58,565 nt of DNA. Source: Pseudomonas sp. REP124 (GTDB taxonomy: Bacteria > Pseudomonadota > Gammaproteobacteria > Pseudomonadales > Pseudomonadaceae). Under the pieces are notes generated by a model. That model was not told the DNA's origin. It did not search any database and saw only the letters and a program-made list of their open reading frames with translations. Below are positions 9,954 to 18,339 of this stretch, in pieces. How positions within the stretch are numbered: the first letter of the stretch is position 1; every line of letters starts with the position of its first letter. Position numbers and translations under genes: made by a program. The DNA lies in assembly GCF_020164475.1 (NCBI RefSeq), contig NZ_JAIQWX010000024.1, positions 1 to 58,565 on the forward strand. Direction: 5' to 3'.

Positions 9954-12182
9954 ATGAAAGCGTTCGGCAAAATCCTGGGTCTGGTACTTCTCGGGTTGTT
10001 GCTGATCATTGTGGCGCTGGGCTTTGCCCTGACCCACCTCTTCGATCCCAACGACTACAAAGACGAGATCCGTCAGATTGCCCGCGACAAGGCCCACATC
10101 GAGCTGACGCTCAATGGCGATATCGGCTGGAGCCTGTTCCCGTGGCTGGGCCTTGAGCTGCACGACGCCGCCGTGGCGACCCTGGCCAAACCGGCCGAAC
10201 CTTTCGCTGATCTGCAGATGCTCGGTTTGTCGGTGCGCGTACTGCCGCTGCTGCGCCGCGAAGTGCAGATGAGCGATGTACGTGTCGAAGGCCTGAACCT
10301 GCGCCTGAACCGCGACAAGGACGGCCACGGTAACTGGGAAGACATCGGCAAGGTCCCGGCCACCGCGAGCACCGCCGGCACCCCGCCTGCCACCACCGGC
10401 GAGCCTCAAGCGCCAGCCACCGTCCCGGTGGAAAAGCCTGCGCAGCCCATTCGCCTGGACATCGACAGCCTGACCGTCAACAACGCCCGGGTCGAATACA
10501 GCGACGAGAAAACCGGTCGCCAGTTCAGCGCCGAAAGCATCCAGCTGAGCACCGGCCCGGTGCATGATTCGACCAACATCCCGGTCAAGCTCACGGCCTT
10601 CCTGGGTACCAACCAGCCTGTGCTGCGGGTCCGCACCGAGCTCAACGGCGAACTGCGCTTCGAACGCGCATTGCAGCGTTACAAGCTCGAAGACATGAAA
10701 CTGACCGGCGAACTGGCCGGCGATCCGCTGCAAGGCAAGACCATGACCTTCGCCGCCCAGGGCCAGCTGCTGCTGGACAGGGCCGCCAATGTCGCGGAAT
10801 GGACCGGTATCAAGATCTCCGCCAACCAGCTGCGCGCGTTGGGTGAGCTGAAGGTCAACGAACTGGACAAGACTCCGCAGGTCAGCGGCGGTCTGTCGAT
10901 TGCCCAGTTCGACCTGGCGAAATTCGTCGACAGCATCGGCCAGCAGATGCCGAAGATGGCCGAAGGCAGCCTGAGCAAGGTCGAACTGGTCAGCCGCCTG
11001 GCCGGCACGCCAAGCAGCGTGGTGCTGGATGACATCAACCTGAAGGTCGACGACAGCACCTTCACCGGGCGCATCGCCGTCGAGGACTTCGCCAAGCAAT
11101 CGCTGCGGGCCAACCTCAAGGCCGACACCTTCAACGTCGACCGCTACCTGCCGCCGAAATCCGCCGAAGCCAATAGCACGAAAGAAGTGCGTCAGGCCGA
11201 AGTCGCCAGCACCGAAGCCGATGCCATGGCCGGCGCCGGCACCACACCGCTACCGCAGGCGCCGACCAAGGAGGCGTGGAGCAACGAGCGCTTGCTGCCG
11301 GTGGAACGCCTGAGCAAGCTGGATGTGGACGCCGACCTGACCTTCGGCCAGTTGACCCTGGAAAAACTGCCGACCCACAACGCCACCCTCAAGGCCAACG
11401 GCCAGGGCGGGCTGCTGACGCTGTCGAACCTGAGCGGCGAGCTGCACGAAGGCAGCTTCGAAGCCAAGGGCACGCTGGACGTGCGGCCACAGGCGCCACT
11501 GCTGAACCTGCAGACCCGGATCAACCGGGTGCCGGTGGAGAAGATCCTCGAAAGCCAGGGCAAAAACCCTCCGGTCAAAGGCCTGGTCACCCTCAACAGC
11601 ATGCTGACCGGCGCCGGCAACAGCCAGAAAGCGCTGATCGAAACCCTCAACGGCAACGCCAGTTTCGTCATCACCAGTGGCGTGCTGCTCAATGCCAACC
11701 TCGAACAACAGCTGTGCCGTGGCATCGCCACGCTCAACCGCAAGACCCTCAGCGGCGAACCGCGGGGCAAGGACACGCCGTTTCAGGAGCTCAAGGGCAA
11801 CCTGAATTTCCGCAACGGCGTGGCCAGCAACCCGGACCTGAAAGTCCGCATCCCGGGCATGACCGTCAATGGCGACGGTGATGTCGATCTGCGGGTGCTG
11901 GGCACGGACTACCGCGTCGGCATCATCGTCGAAGGCGACAAGAGCGACATGCCGGACCCGGCCTGCCAGGTGGGCGAGAAATTCGTCGGCATCGAATGGC
12001 CGCTGCGCTGCCGTGGCCCGCTGGAGCTCGGCGCCAAGGCTTGCCGACTGGACAACGAACGCATGGGTCAGGTCGCCAGCAAGATGGCTGGCGAGCGGAT
12101 CGGCGAAAAAATCGAAGAGAAACTTGGCGACAAGGTCAGCCCGGAACTCAAAGACGCCCTCAAGGGGCTGTTCAAACGATGA
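9954..12182 (+). CDS. asmA: AsmA family outer-membrane biogenesis protein
   Basis: This 742-residue protein has one N-terminal membrane helix (about residues 5-28, ILGLVLLGLLLIIVALGFAL). A long beta-rich periplasmic region follows, with AsmA signatures DIGWSLFPWLGLELHDA near residue 55 and the C-terminal repeat VTLNSMLTGAGNSQKALIETLNG near 545. AsmA-like proteins are thought to act as bridge-type lipid carriers between membranes. The low-complexity Pro/Thr segment around residues 120-160 is typical. Its stop codon overlaps the mutY start (ATGA). Confidence 0.9.
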   Translation: MKAFGKILGLVLLGLLLIIVALGFALTHLFDPNDYKDEIRQIARDKAHIELTLNGDIGWSLFPWLGLELHDAAVATLAKPAEPFADLQMLGLSVRVLPLLRREVQMSDVRVEGLNLRLNRDKDGHGNWEDIGKVPATASTAGTPPATTGEPQAPATVPVEKPAQPIRLDIDSLTVNNARVEYSDEKTGRQFSAESIQLSTGPVHDSTNIPVKLTAFLGTNQPVLRVRTELNGELRFERALQRYKLEDMKLTGELAGDPLQGKTMTFAAQGQLLLDRAANVAEWTGIKISANQLRALGELKVNELDKTPQVSGGLSIAQFDLAKFVDSIGQQMPKMAEGSLSKVELVSRLAGTPSSVVLDDINLKVDDSTFTGRIAVEDFAKQSLRANLKADTFNVDRYLPPKSAEANSTKEVRQAEVASTEADAMAGAGTTPLPQAPTKEAWSNERLLPVERLSKLDVDADLTFGQLTLEKLPTHNATLKANGQGGLLTLSNLSGELHEGSFEAKGTLDVRPQAPLLNLQTRINRVPVEKILESQGKNPPVKGLVTLNSMLTGAGNSQKALIETLNGNASFVITSGVLLNANLEQQLCRGIATLNRKTLSGEPRGKDTPFQELKGNLNFRNGVASNPDLKVRIPGMTVNGDGDVDLRVLGTDYRVGIIVEGDKSDMPDPACQVGEKFVGIEWPLRCRGPLELGAKACRLDNERMGQVASKMAGERIGEKIEEKLGDKVSPELKDALKGLFKR

Positions 12183-13246
12183 GAGCCGAGCAGTTTTCAA
12201 CGGCGGTGCTGGACTGGTTCGACCGCCACGGCCGTCACGATTTGCCCTGGCAACAGGACATCAACCCGTATCGGGTCTGGGTCTCGGAAATCATGCTGCA
12301 GCAAACCCAGGTCAGCACCGTGCTGAACTACTTCGACCGTTTCATGGCCTCGCTGCCGACGGTCGAGGCCCTGGCGGCTGCGCCTGAAGATGAAGTGCTG
12401 CACCTGTGGACGGGCCTGGGTTATTACACCCGCGCACGCAATCTGCAGAAAACCGCGAAGATCGTCGTCGAGCAGTACGGCGGCGAGTTTCCGCGGGATG
12501 TGGAAAAACTCACCGATCTCCCCGGCATCGGCCTGTCCACCGCCGGGGCCATTGCCAGCATCAGCATGGGCCTGCGCGCGCCGATCCTCGACGGCAACGT
12601 CAAACGGGTGCTGGCGCGCTTTACCGCGCAAGAGGGCTACCCCGGCGAGCCGAAGGTCGCCAAACAGCTGTGGGCGAACGCCGAGCGCTTTACGCCCCAT
12701 GACCGGGTCAACGCCTACACCCAGGCGATGATGGACCTGGGCGCCACGCTCTGCACCCGCAGCAAACCCAGCTGCCTGCTGTGCCCGCTGGAAAGGGGTT
12801 GCGAAGCGCACATGCTCGGCCTGGAAACCCGCTACCCGATCCCCAAGCCGCGCAAGGCCATCCCGCAGAAGCGCACGCTGATGCCGATGCTCGCCAACGG
12901 CGAAGGGGAAATCCTGCTTTACCGTCGCCCCTCGACAGGCCTGTGGGGCGGCCTGTGGAGCCTGCCGGAACTCGATGACCTCGACGACCTGCAGCATCTG
13001 GCTTCGCAGCACTCGCTGGAACTCGGCACCCGGCAGGCATTGCCAGAGCTGGTGCACACCTTCAGTCATTTTCAATTGTCCATCGAACCCGTGCTGGTTC
13101 AGGTCCAGGAGGCCGGCCATCACGTGGCCGAGGCCGACTGGCTCTGGTATAACCTCGCCACCCCGCCGCGCCTGGGCCTCGCCGCCCCGGTCAAGACCTT
13201 GCTCGAACGCGCGGCCGTCGTATTGAACGCAGGAGAGTCGTCATGA
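12179..13246 (+). CDS. mutY: A/G-specific adenine glycosylase MutY
   Basis: This 355-residue base-excision enzyme removes adenine mispaired with 8-oxoguanine. It contains the helix-hairpin-helix [14 protein letters not shown] with the following catalytic Asp ([11 protein letters not shown]). The [4Fe-4S] cysteines C-x6-C-x2-C-x5-C start at about residue 192 ([17 protein letters not shown]), and a C-terminal Nudix-like domain recognises 8-oxoG. The start overlaps asmA by 4 bp and the stop overlaps yggX by 4 bp, so the three are coupled. Confidence 0.97.
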   Translation: MRAEQFSTAVLDWFDRHGRHDLPWQQDINPYRVWVSEIMLQQTQVSTVLNYFDRFMASLPTVEALAAAPEDEVLHLWTGLGYYTRARNLQKTAKIVVEQYGGEFPRDVEKLTDLPGIGLSTAGAIASISMGLRAPILDGNVKRVLARFTAQEGYPGEPKVAKQLWANAERFTPHDRVNAYTQAMMDLGATLCTRSKPSCLLCPLERGCEAHMLGLETRYPIPKPRKAIPQKRTLMPMLANGEGEILLYRRPSTGLWGGLWSLPELDDLDDLQHLASQHSLELGTRQALPELVHTFSHFQLSIEPVLVQVQEAGHHVAEADWLWYNLATPPRLGLAAPVKTLLERAAVVLNAGESS

Positions 13247-13515
13247 CCCGCACCATCATGTGCCGCAAGTACAAAGAAGAACTGCCCGCCCTGGAGCGCG
13301 CGCCCTTCCCTGGCGCCAAAGGCCAGGACATTTTCGATCACGTCTCGGCCAAGGCTTGGGCCGACTGGCAAAAGCACCAGACCCTGCTGATCAACGAGAA
13401 ACGCCTGAACATGATGAACGCCGAAGATCGCAAATATCTTCAGGGCGAGATGGACAAGTACTTCTCCGGCGAGGAATACGCCAAGGCCGAGGGCTACGTA
13501 CCGCCGTCGGAATAA
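13243..13515 (+). CDS. yggX: YggX family Fe(II)-trafficking / oxidative damage protection protein
   Basis: This 90-residue protein begins [15 protein letters not shown], the family signature with the conserved Cys7. It protects iron-sulfur clusters from oxidative damage. A mutY-yggX pairing is common in gammaproteobacteria, and MutY itself is an Fe-S protein. A short GC hairpin (CCCGCTTTTGCGGG) follows the stop. Confidence 0.96.
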   Translation: MTRTIMCRKYKEELPALERAPFPGAKGQDIFDHVSAKAWADWQKHQTLLINEKRLNMMNAEDRKYLQGEMDKYFSGEEYAKAEGYVPPSE

Positions 13516-13578
13516 CCCGCTTTTGCGGGGGTCGGAACGTAAGCGACGGTAATAATTAAATTTTTTTTGAAAACTTGC

Positions 13579-13607
13579 TTGACGACCCCCTGAAAAACCC
13601 GTTTAAT
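13579..13607 (+). promoter_or_regulatory. Sigma-70 promoter of tRNA-Phe
   Basis: A -35 box TTGACG (13579-13584) and a -10 box TTTAAT (13602-13607) are spaced by 17 bp and end 10 bp before the tRNA. This is a near-consensus promoter. Confidence 0.8.
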
Positions 13608-13617
13608 GCGCCCCGTT

Positions 13618-13693
13618 GCCCAGATAGCTCAGTCGGTAGAGCAGGGGATTGAAAATCCCCGTGTCGGCGGTTCGATTCCGTCTCTGGGCACCA
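13618..13693 (+). tRNA. tRNA-Phe (GAA)
   Basis: A 76-nt tRNA with encoded CCA. Acceptor strands GCCCAGA and TCTGGGC pair fully. The anticodon loop reads TTGAAAA, giving anticodon GAA, and the T-loop has TTCGATTC. It is the integration target of the 16.7-kb element that follows; its 3' part is the left copy of the direct repeat. Confidence 0.97.
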
Positions 13694-13769
13694 CCTTCCG
13701 TTTTCAGGTGGTGCCAAGCACACCTGAAGACACACAAGAAGCCCGCCTAGTGCGGGCTTTTTGCTTTCT
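13670..13769 (+). repeat. attL: left 100-bp direct repeat
   Basis: It begins in the T-arm (GTTCGATTCC) and runs through the tRNA 3' end, an 8-bp hairpin (CACCACCT / AGGTGGTG) and a terminator (GCCCGC...GCGGGC then TTTTT). It matches 30321-30419 at about 96 of 100 positions. The left copy keeps an intact acceptor strand. Confidence 0.92.
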
Positions 13770-13806
13770 ACGGTTCCCAACCGTTCCCTTGTAAGCCCAA
13801 ACAGAT

Positions 13807-13854
13807 GTGAGTAGATTCGTGAGTAGACCCAGTTCGGTCTACAAATCTACTCAC
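13807..13854. promoter_or_regulatory. Left arm-type integrase sites (candidate)
   Basis: Two direct GTGAGTAGA motifs 12 bp apart (13807, 13819) and one inverted copy (13846-13854) lie just inside attL. The same pair with the same 12-bp spacing occurs just inside attR (30248, 30260). Position and spacing suggest integrase arm sites. Confidence 0.6.
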
Positions 13855-13904
13855 ACCGCGGCGGAACAGCGCCGGCCTGGTGCGGCCTGCAAGGGGGCGC
13901 TGCT

Positions 13905-15110
13905 ATGCCACTGTCAGATACCACCATCCGTACCGCCAAGCCGAGGGACAAGCTCTACCGTCTGACAGACGCTAACGGCCTGTGTTTAGAAGTCACCACG
14001 ACTGGCTCCAAGCTCTGGCGATACCGGTATCGCTTCAACGGCAACGCAAAAATGCTGGCGCTGGGTAAATACCCTGCTGTCACTCTGCTGAAGGCCCGCC
14101 AGCTACGCGATGAGGCCCGCCAACGCCTGATCGAAGGCACAGACCCAGGCGAGCACAAGAAAGCTGCCAAACAGGCTCAGAAGGTCCATGGACTGACTTT
14201 AGAGACGCTAGCGTGGGAGTGGTACGACTACAACTCGCCGCGATGGGCAGAGGCAACCAGCTACAAAGCCAAGCTGTACCTGGACAACGACATTATCCCC
14301 GGCATCGGCGCACGTCCGGTTAAAACCATCACCAGACCTGAGCTGGTGGAGTTGGTGCGCACAGTCGAGGCAAGGGGCACGCTCAATGCCGCAGGCAAGA
14401 TCCGCCAATGGCTACACCAGATATTCAGGTATGGGTTGGCCAAGGGCGTCGTAGAGGTAAATCCGGCTACCGATCTGAACGTGGTGGCCGCGCCAGCAAA
14501 AGCCGCCCGTCACCACCCGCATATCACCTTTGCCGAATTTCCCGAACTACTGAACAAAGTCGAGGCCGCGAACATTCACACCCTAACCCGGCATGCCATT
14601 CGGTTGTTGACGCTGACCGCGGTTCGTCCTGGTGAATTACGCCAAGCGCCGTGGTCTGAGTTCGATCTAGACGCCGCCGTCTGGACAATACCGGCCGCCC
14701 GCATGAAAGCCCGTCGCCCCCATATCGTCCCCCTGCCCCGCCAAGCCGTAGCTATTTTGCGCCAGCTTCACGAAATCACCGGGCGTTACTCGCTGGTCTT
14801 TACTGGCACCAACCCTGAACGCCCTATGAGCGAGAACACGATAAACAAGGCTTTGCGGCTGGCTGGGTACGAAGGCCGGCAAACAGGCCACGGCTTCCGC
14901 CACCTGTTGAGCACTGAGCTCAATGGACGCGGGTACAACAAGGATTGGATCGAGCGCCAGCTTGCTCACGGTGACCGCGACGAAATACGCGGTACCTACA
15001 ACCATGCGGCCTATGTCGAGCAGCGAAGGGAAATGATGCAAGACTGGGCCGACTCAATTGACGCGCTATGTGCAGGTGCCAACGTGGTAAGCATCAAGCG
15101 CAAGGCATAG
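13905..15110 (+). CDS. int: P4-type tyrosine integrase
   Basis: This 401-residue site-specific recombinase should catalyse integration and excision at tRNA-Phe. An N-terminal DUF4102-type arm-binding domain (SDTTIRTAKPRDKLYRL) is followed by a core-binding region. The catalytic domain has Arg in TAVRPGELR (about residue 243), the HxxR box HGFRHL (about 327), and the nucleophile Tyr in TYNHAAYVEQRR (about 365-371). It lies 136 bp inside attL and reads away from the tRNA, the normal arrangement for these elements. Confidence 0.95.
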   Translation: MPLSDTTIRTAKPRDKLYRLTDANGLCLEVTTTGSKLWRYRYRFNGNAKMLALGKYPAVTLLKARQLRDEARQRLIEGTDPGEHKKAAKQAQKVHGLTLETLAWEWYDYNSPRWAEATSYKAKLYLDNDIIPGIGARPVKTITRPELVELVRTVEARGTLNAAGKIRQWLHQIFRYGLAKGVVEVNPATDLNVVAAPAKAARHHPHITFAEFPELLNKVEAANIHTLTRHAIRLLTLTAVRPGELRQAPWSEFDLDAAVWTIPAARMKARRPHIVPLPRQAVAILRQLHEITGRYSLVFTGTNPERPMSENTINKALRLAGYEGRQTGHGFRHLLSTELNGRGYNKDWIERQLAHGDRDEIRGTYNHAAYVEQRREMMQDWADSIDALCAGANVVSIKRKA

Positions 15111-15215
15111 TTTTCTCCGGATGTGCGCGGTCTCGTTTGGGCGTGGTTGGGAATTGCTGATAACATAATGGCTATCGCTGTATATTCATACAGACGGCCT
15201 ATATGAGCTAGCTAA

Positions 15216-16226
15216 ATGGCAGGAGCCTATGGAGACAATCAGATAACACCTTTCGGGCGGATAAAGCTCGACGGGATCTATTCTGACTGGGAGTCAGGCC
15301 ACCATCTGAACCCCCGCCTTCTGGCTTTCGAACTCGCCGCAACACTCGAGACCTTGGCACCGTTAAATCAAGCAATTCAGCCTCTGCACGCAAGCGTCTT
15401 TTCGGAAGGCCGTTCCGACAGGAATATTCAAATCACTCACGGTGCCCTCGCCGACTATTTTACCGCCGCCAGCACCGGCAGAGCTGTCCCAACTATATCA
15501 ACCAGCTTGGGGCCGATACCTGCTGCTAGCGTCCTGATATGGCGGCAATGGATTGAGCGCCTTGTTGATGAAGCGACTGCCCGCAACGGGCTGGCCGCTG
15601 CGTTCGCTCAACCGGCAAATGACAGCGCGTCATTCTCAATGGTAGTCAATAGCGCTGCTGCAACCAGCCACGTAACTCCCACTCCCGTACCAAGCAACTC
15701 ATCGATAGTTCTCAAAGCACAACAAGCTCAATTGCGCCGCGAAGGTGAAAAAAGCGCCGGCGAACAACTCGACGAGCACCAGATCGCCCGCGAAAACGCG
15801 GAAAAAAAGGTGGCTGAGCTCTCGGCCCAACTCGAAATAAAAACAATTCAAAACCAACAGCTTATGGATGAGCTGGAATTGCAGCGCCGCGAACTCAACG
15901 ACGAACGCCGAGCCAGGCGCGAAGCTGAAGACGAAAGCATTCGCATGGAGGAACGACTTGAACAGGTTATGGGGCTTGCCGAGTTCATGAACCAAGACAA
16001 TCAACTTTCGCCACCTGATGGGCGATTGATTGTCGAGTGCTGGTGCGACGTCACACAGAACGGAACAAACGCTCCAAACATTGGCTGGAACGCGACCGTT
16101 ACCAAGTGGTTTAAGGCAAGAGGAGTGACACTTCCAGCCGTGAAAGCAAAATTGTTCGTCTCTGCGCTCACTGGGCCCGGGCGAAAAAAAGGCGGCGCCA
16201 TCGCTAGATCAAGTAATAAGGGGTGA
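15216..16226 (+). CDS. Unknown coiled-coil protein of the element
   Basis: I do not recognise a family for this 336-residue protein. Residues about 1-130 look globular (LLAFELAATLETLAPLNQAI). About residues 165-255 are a strongly charged coiled coil rich in Glu, Arg and Gln. The C-terminal 70 residues are again globular, with aromatic residues (VECWCDVTQNG, GWNATVTKWFKARG). No signal peptide or membrane segment is visible. It lies between the integrase and a set of ACCTGT repeats, so it may be a DNA-binding or accessory protein, but this is only positional. Confidence 0.7.
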   Translation: MAGAYGDNQITPFGRIKLDGIYSDWESGHHLNPRLLAFELAATLETLAPLNQAIQPLHASVFSEGRSDRNIQITHGALADYFTAASTGRAVPTISTSLGPIPAASVLIWRQWIERLVDEATARNGLAAAFAQPANDSASFSMVVNSAAATSHVTPTPVPSNSSIVLKAQQAQLRREGEKSAGEQLDEHQIARENAEKKVAELSAQLEIKTIQNQQLMDELELQRRELNDERRARREAEDESIRMEERLEQVMGLAEFMNQDNQLSPPDGRLIVECWCDVTQNGTNAPNIGWNATVTKWFKARGVTLPAVKAKLFVSALTGPGRKKGGAIARSSNKG

Positions 16227-16320
16227 CAGGTTACAGCCCGCGCCCTGCTTGATCTGCAGAAGTTATCCCCGTAGTAAATCGATCAACCTGTGACACGTTA
16301 AATCCCACCTGTTACCTGTT
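16223..16320. promoter_or_regulatory. Repeated ACCTGTNAC sites upstream of alpA (candidate operators)
   Basis: ACCTGTCAC (minus strand, 16223-16231), ACCTGTGAC (16286-16294), ACCTGTTAC (16307-16315) and ACCTGTTCC (16314-16322) lie in the 160-bp gap before the alpA-like gene. Four near-identical 9-mers in one gap suggest a regulator binding region. Confidence 0.5.
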
Positions 16321-16387
16321 CCGTCTCAGCCTCTACCTCCAGCATTGCCATCGTCGATCACCCAAACCGCCCCAGGAGGCGCAGACG

Positions 16388-16648
16388 ATGGCAAGCACAA
16401 CTCACCAGATCCATAAGCAGACCGAACAGGTCGTGCTTGTTCCAGACGACAAACCAGCAATCCAGTTCATCAAGCGCCAGAAAGTGGAAAGCATCACCGG
16501 CCTTTCCTGCACTGAGATTTATCGTCGCATCGCCGCAGACAACTTCCCTAAACAGGTCGTACTCGGGCCGAAGTGTGTTGTATGGGTAGAAGCTGAGATT
16601 TACGGCTGGATGAATGACCGTATTGCTGAAAGCCGAGCGGTGGCCTAA
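16388..16648 (+). CDS. AlpA family DNA-binding regulator (left copy)
   Basis: This 86-residue MerR-like helix-turn-helix protein has the AlpA signature ITGLSCTEIYRRIAADNFPK followed by QVVLGPKCVVWVEAEIYGWM. AlpA-type proteins activate integrase or excision genes of P4-like elements. A strong Shine-Dalgarno sequence (AGGAGG) precedes the ATG. A second AlpA lies at the far right end of the element (29868). Confidence 0.9.
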   Translation: MASTTHQIHKQTEQVVLVPDDKPAIQFIKRQKVESITGLSCTEIYRRIAADNFPKQVVLGPKCVVWVEAEIYGWMNDRIAESRAVA

Positions 16649-17029
16649 ATGAAAAAGGCCACGATCTCCGAAGAGAAACGCAGCCTGTCGCAGGGCAATA
16701 TTACCACCAACGCTACGCCTGACGTACTGCTGGAAACAGCGCCCACCAAGATCGCCAGAGCCCTGGTGTACTTCCGTCACTTTGGCTCGCTCAACCGCTT
16801 TGAGGCGCCGAAGTGGGTGGGCGACACCTGCCTTAACTCGACAATCCCCGTGCTGGAAAATAGCTACGGCCTGACATTTGAACACCTGCCAGAGAAGTCG
16901 CCGAACAATTGGGGCGCGCCCTGCGACTGTACCCGTTACCGATTGCTGGAAAGCTCGCACGCCCGGGCTGACAAGGTACTTGCACAGATGTTCAATCGGA
17001 CGGCCAAGCGCCAAATGGTGGCGGCATGA
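16649..17029 (+). CDS. Small winged-helix-like protein of the element
   Basis: A 126-residue protein starting directly after alpA with no gap. The core (ALVYFRHFGSLNRFEAPKW, then DTCLNSTIPVLENSYGL) resembles a winged helix of the kind found in phage and satellite regulatory clusters. PCDCTRYRLLE near residue 90 follows the predicted wing. No named family is certain. It overlaps the next gene by 4 bp. Confidence 0.7.
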   Translation: MKKATISEEKRSLSQGNITTNATPDVLLETAPTKIARALVYFRHFGSLNRFEAPKWVGDTCLNSTIPVLENSYGLTFEHLPEKSPNNWGAPCDCTRYRLLESSHARADKVLAQMFNRTAKRQMVAA

Positions 17030-17499
17030 ACGCTATAGCTTTGACCCAATCCAACGGTGAGACCCGCGCAGATAGCCGTACACTCGCCGACCAGTTGGGC
17101 GTTAAACCAAAGAACACGCTTAGCTTGATCGAGCGGTACCTCTGCAAATTTGAGCGGCTCGGGGTTGTTCCGTTTCAAACGGAGAAACCTCGCGCCGGTA
17201 CCGCTGGTGGCAGGCCTGAACGGTTCGCGCTGCTCAACGAGGATCAGTGCTACTTCCTGCTATCCCTCTCACGCAACACTGATCGCGTCGTAGAGCTGAA
17301 GTCGAGTCTGATTATGGCATTCCGTGAAGCCCGCTACGGGCACGCCTGCCAGACGCTTGTGGCTCGCAAGAATGAGGCGAGTCAGAGCGGTCGCCGGTTA
17401 GCCCATTGGCGCTATGACAAGCCTGGCATCCACCAGCATGTTGAGCACTTGAGGGAGCAACTGAAGTTACCTATCGACCTGGAGGACGTGCGTCCATGA
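17026..17499 (+). CDS. Rha-like phage regulatory protein
   Basis: This 157-residue protein resembles the N-terminal half of Rha family phage regulators: DSRTLADQLGVKPKNTLSLIERY near the start, then GRPERFALLNEDQCYFLLSLSRNT and VVELKSSLIMAFREAR. Rha proteins interfere with growth of temperate phages lacking functional IHF. It overlaps both neighbours by 4 bp, so it is part of a tightly coupled regulatory operon leading into the immunity-RNA region. Confidence 0.8.
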   Translation: MNAIALTQSNGETRADSRTLADQLGVKPKNTLSLIERYLCKFERLGVVPFQTEKPRAGTAGGRPERFALLNEDQCYFLLSLSRNTDRVVELKSSLIMAFREARYGHACQTLVARKNEASQSGRRLAHWRYDKPGIHQHVEHLREQLKLPIDLEDVRP

Positions 17500-17972
17500 A
17501 CGCCTTGCTCATACCCCACGATGAGTGGTCTATAACTTCTCTTGCCAGCAGTCACGCCCGCCGGTATGGTTTGACTTGTCACATTGCTGACAACGACCTT
17601 GGCGGGTCGAATAGTAAAGGCGCAACAGCGCCCCCATTACGACTGCAGGCGCTTTTTTTACGCCCGCATTCTTGTGTTATGGCGGGTTGCGCAGGAGCAC
17701 CTTCGGGTGCGTCGGGCTCCTTTACCCCGATCCGCCAATCCTGTGCGACTCGCCACCCTTCCCTGCTTGGCGGCAGAAAGGAGTGGCTCCAAAGTAAAGG
17801 AGCTACACCCATGAAACACGCCCTCATTCCGTCCGCAATCCGCGCTTTTGCTCACCGCCGTATGGCTCTGAGTGCCCTCCGCGCAAACTCATCTCTTTTC
17901 TCTCGTCTCGCCTGCTACAACGCCAACATAGCCATCGCTCGCTCCCTTGAAGCTGCGGGAGGTGCGCAATGA
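17496..17972 (+). CDS. Ash/Icd-like open frame overlapping the immunity RNA
   Basis: This 158-codon frame starts by 4-bp overlap with the rha-like gene. The central part (MAGCAGAPSGASGSF) has the pattern seen in Ash / Icd-like (host cell division inhibitor) database proteins of P4 and P1. That stretch is encoded by the structured RNA at 17681-17754, and the frame crosses an attenuator-like terminator, so the resemblance may come from the RNA rather than a selected protein. The last 53 codons probably form the true gene, starting at 17811. Confidence 0.35.
   Translation: MNALLIPHDEWSITSLASSHARRYGLTCHIADNDLGGSNSKGATAPPLRLQALFLRPHSCVMAGCAGAPSGASGSFTPIRQSCATRHPSLLGGRKEWLQSKGATPMKHALIPSAIRAFAHRRMALSALRANSSLFSRLACYNANIAIARSLEAAGGAQ
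17614..17659 (+). promoter_or_regulatory. seqA plus attenuator hairpins of the immunity module
   Basis: GTAAAGG (17614-17620) is complementary to seqB. It runs straight into GGCGC-AACA-GCGCC. The GCGCC arm can instead pair with GGCGCT at 17648-17653, followed by seven T residues. So a 5' hairpin and a terminator hairpin compete for the same strand. The second module has the same design at 49910-49957. Confidence 0.7.
17681..17754 (+). ncRNA. P4-CI / C4-type immunity antisense RNA (module 1)
   Basis: A 13-bp closing stem (GGCGGGTTGCGCA with TGTGCGACTCGCC) encloses a UUCG-capped hairpin (GCACC-TTCG-GGTGC) and a second hairpin (TCGGG...CCCGA). The second hairpin's loop contains GCTCCTTTAC (17716-17725). 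That loop is perfectly complementary over 10 nt to the ribosome site of the downstream small gene (17794-17803) and over 7 nt to the upstream GTAAAGG. This is the seqA-seqB-seqC logic known for phage P4 CI RNA and the antisense logic of P1 C4 RNA. Its length of 74 nt is near that of P4 CI. Confidence 0.78.
17794..17803 (+). promoter_or_regulatory. seqC / ribosome site targeted by the immunity RNA
   Basis: GTAAAGGAGC contains the Shine-Dalgarno AAAGGAG 8 nt before the ATG at 17811. It is the exact reverse complement of the RNA loop at 17716-17725, so pairing would mask ribosome entry and could favour termination. Confidence 0.75.
17811..17972 (+). CDS. Small basic protein downstream of immunity RNA
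   Basis: A 53-residue basic protein (MKHALIPSAIRAFAHRRM...) with a good Shine-Dalgarno that is the target of the immunity RNA. It ends in AAGGAQ and its TGA overlaps the next ATG. The short gene in the second module (50111) ends in CGGAQ in the same way, because the last codons encode the GGAGGTG ribosome site of the following gene. It may act mainly as a translational switch. Confidence 0.5.
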   Translation: MKHALIPSAIRAFAHRRMALSALRANSSLFSRLACYNANIAIARSLEAAGGAQ

Positions 17973-18175
17973 GCCAGGCCAACACCGATTTTCTGGACGA
18001 GTTGCGCGATGCCCAAGACATCCTGCTACTTCTCAGCCTCGTCCTGGCCATTATCGCTTCGCCCACCACACCCATCATCACTGCGCGTGTCGGCGCCGTT
18101 ATTGCGCAACATACGGCAATGGCCTGGGCTGATCTGCTCGAGGGCATGATCGAGTCACAAGGGGGCTTGCTATGA
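17969..18175 (+). CDS. Small hydrophobic protein of the element
   Basis: A 68-residue protein overlapping the preceding gene by 4 bp. It has a hydrophobic centre (ILLLLSLVLAIIASPTTPIITA, split here as about residues 19-40) that may be one membrane helix. The ribosome site GGAGGTG is strong. Its place in the operon equals that of the DUF3077 gene in the second immunity-RNA module, but I see no sequence match between them. Function unknown. Confidence 0.6.
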   Translation: MSQANTDFLDELRDAQDILLLLSLVLAIIASPTTPIITARVGAVIAQHTAMAWADLLEGMIESQGGLL

Positions 18176-18339
18176 GCGCGCCACAATCATCAGCCCCTAA
18201 ACTTAAAATGCGAGCAAAGTGCCTTTGCGCTTTGAGCAGTGCTGTTGGCCCTGCTTATCCCGTGCAGAGCAATACATCTGACTCGGCGCACTCTTCAGAC
18301 ACACATCACTCGCGACCTAAACATTGTCGGAGGTGTGAA

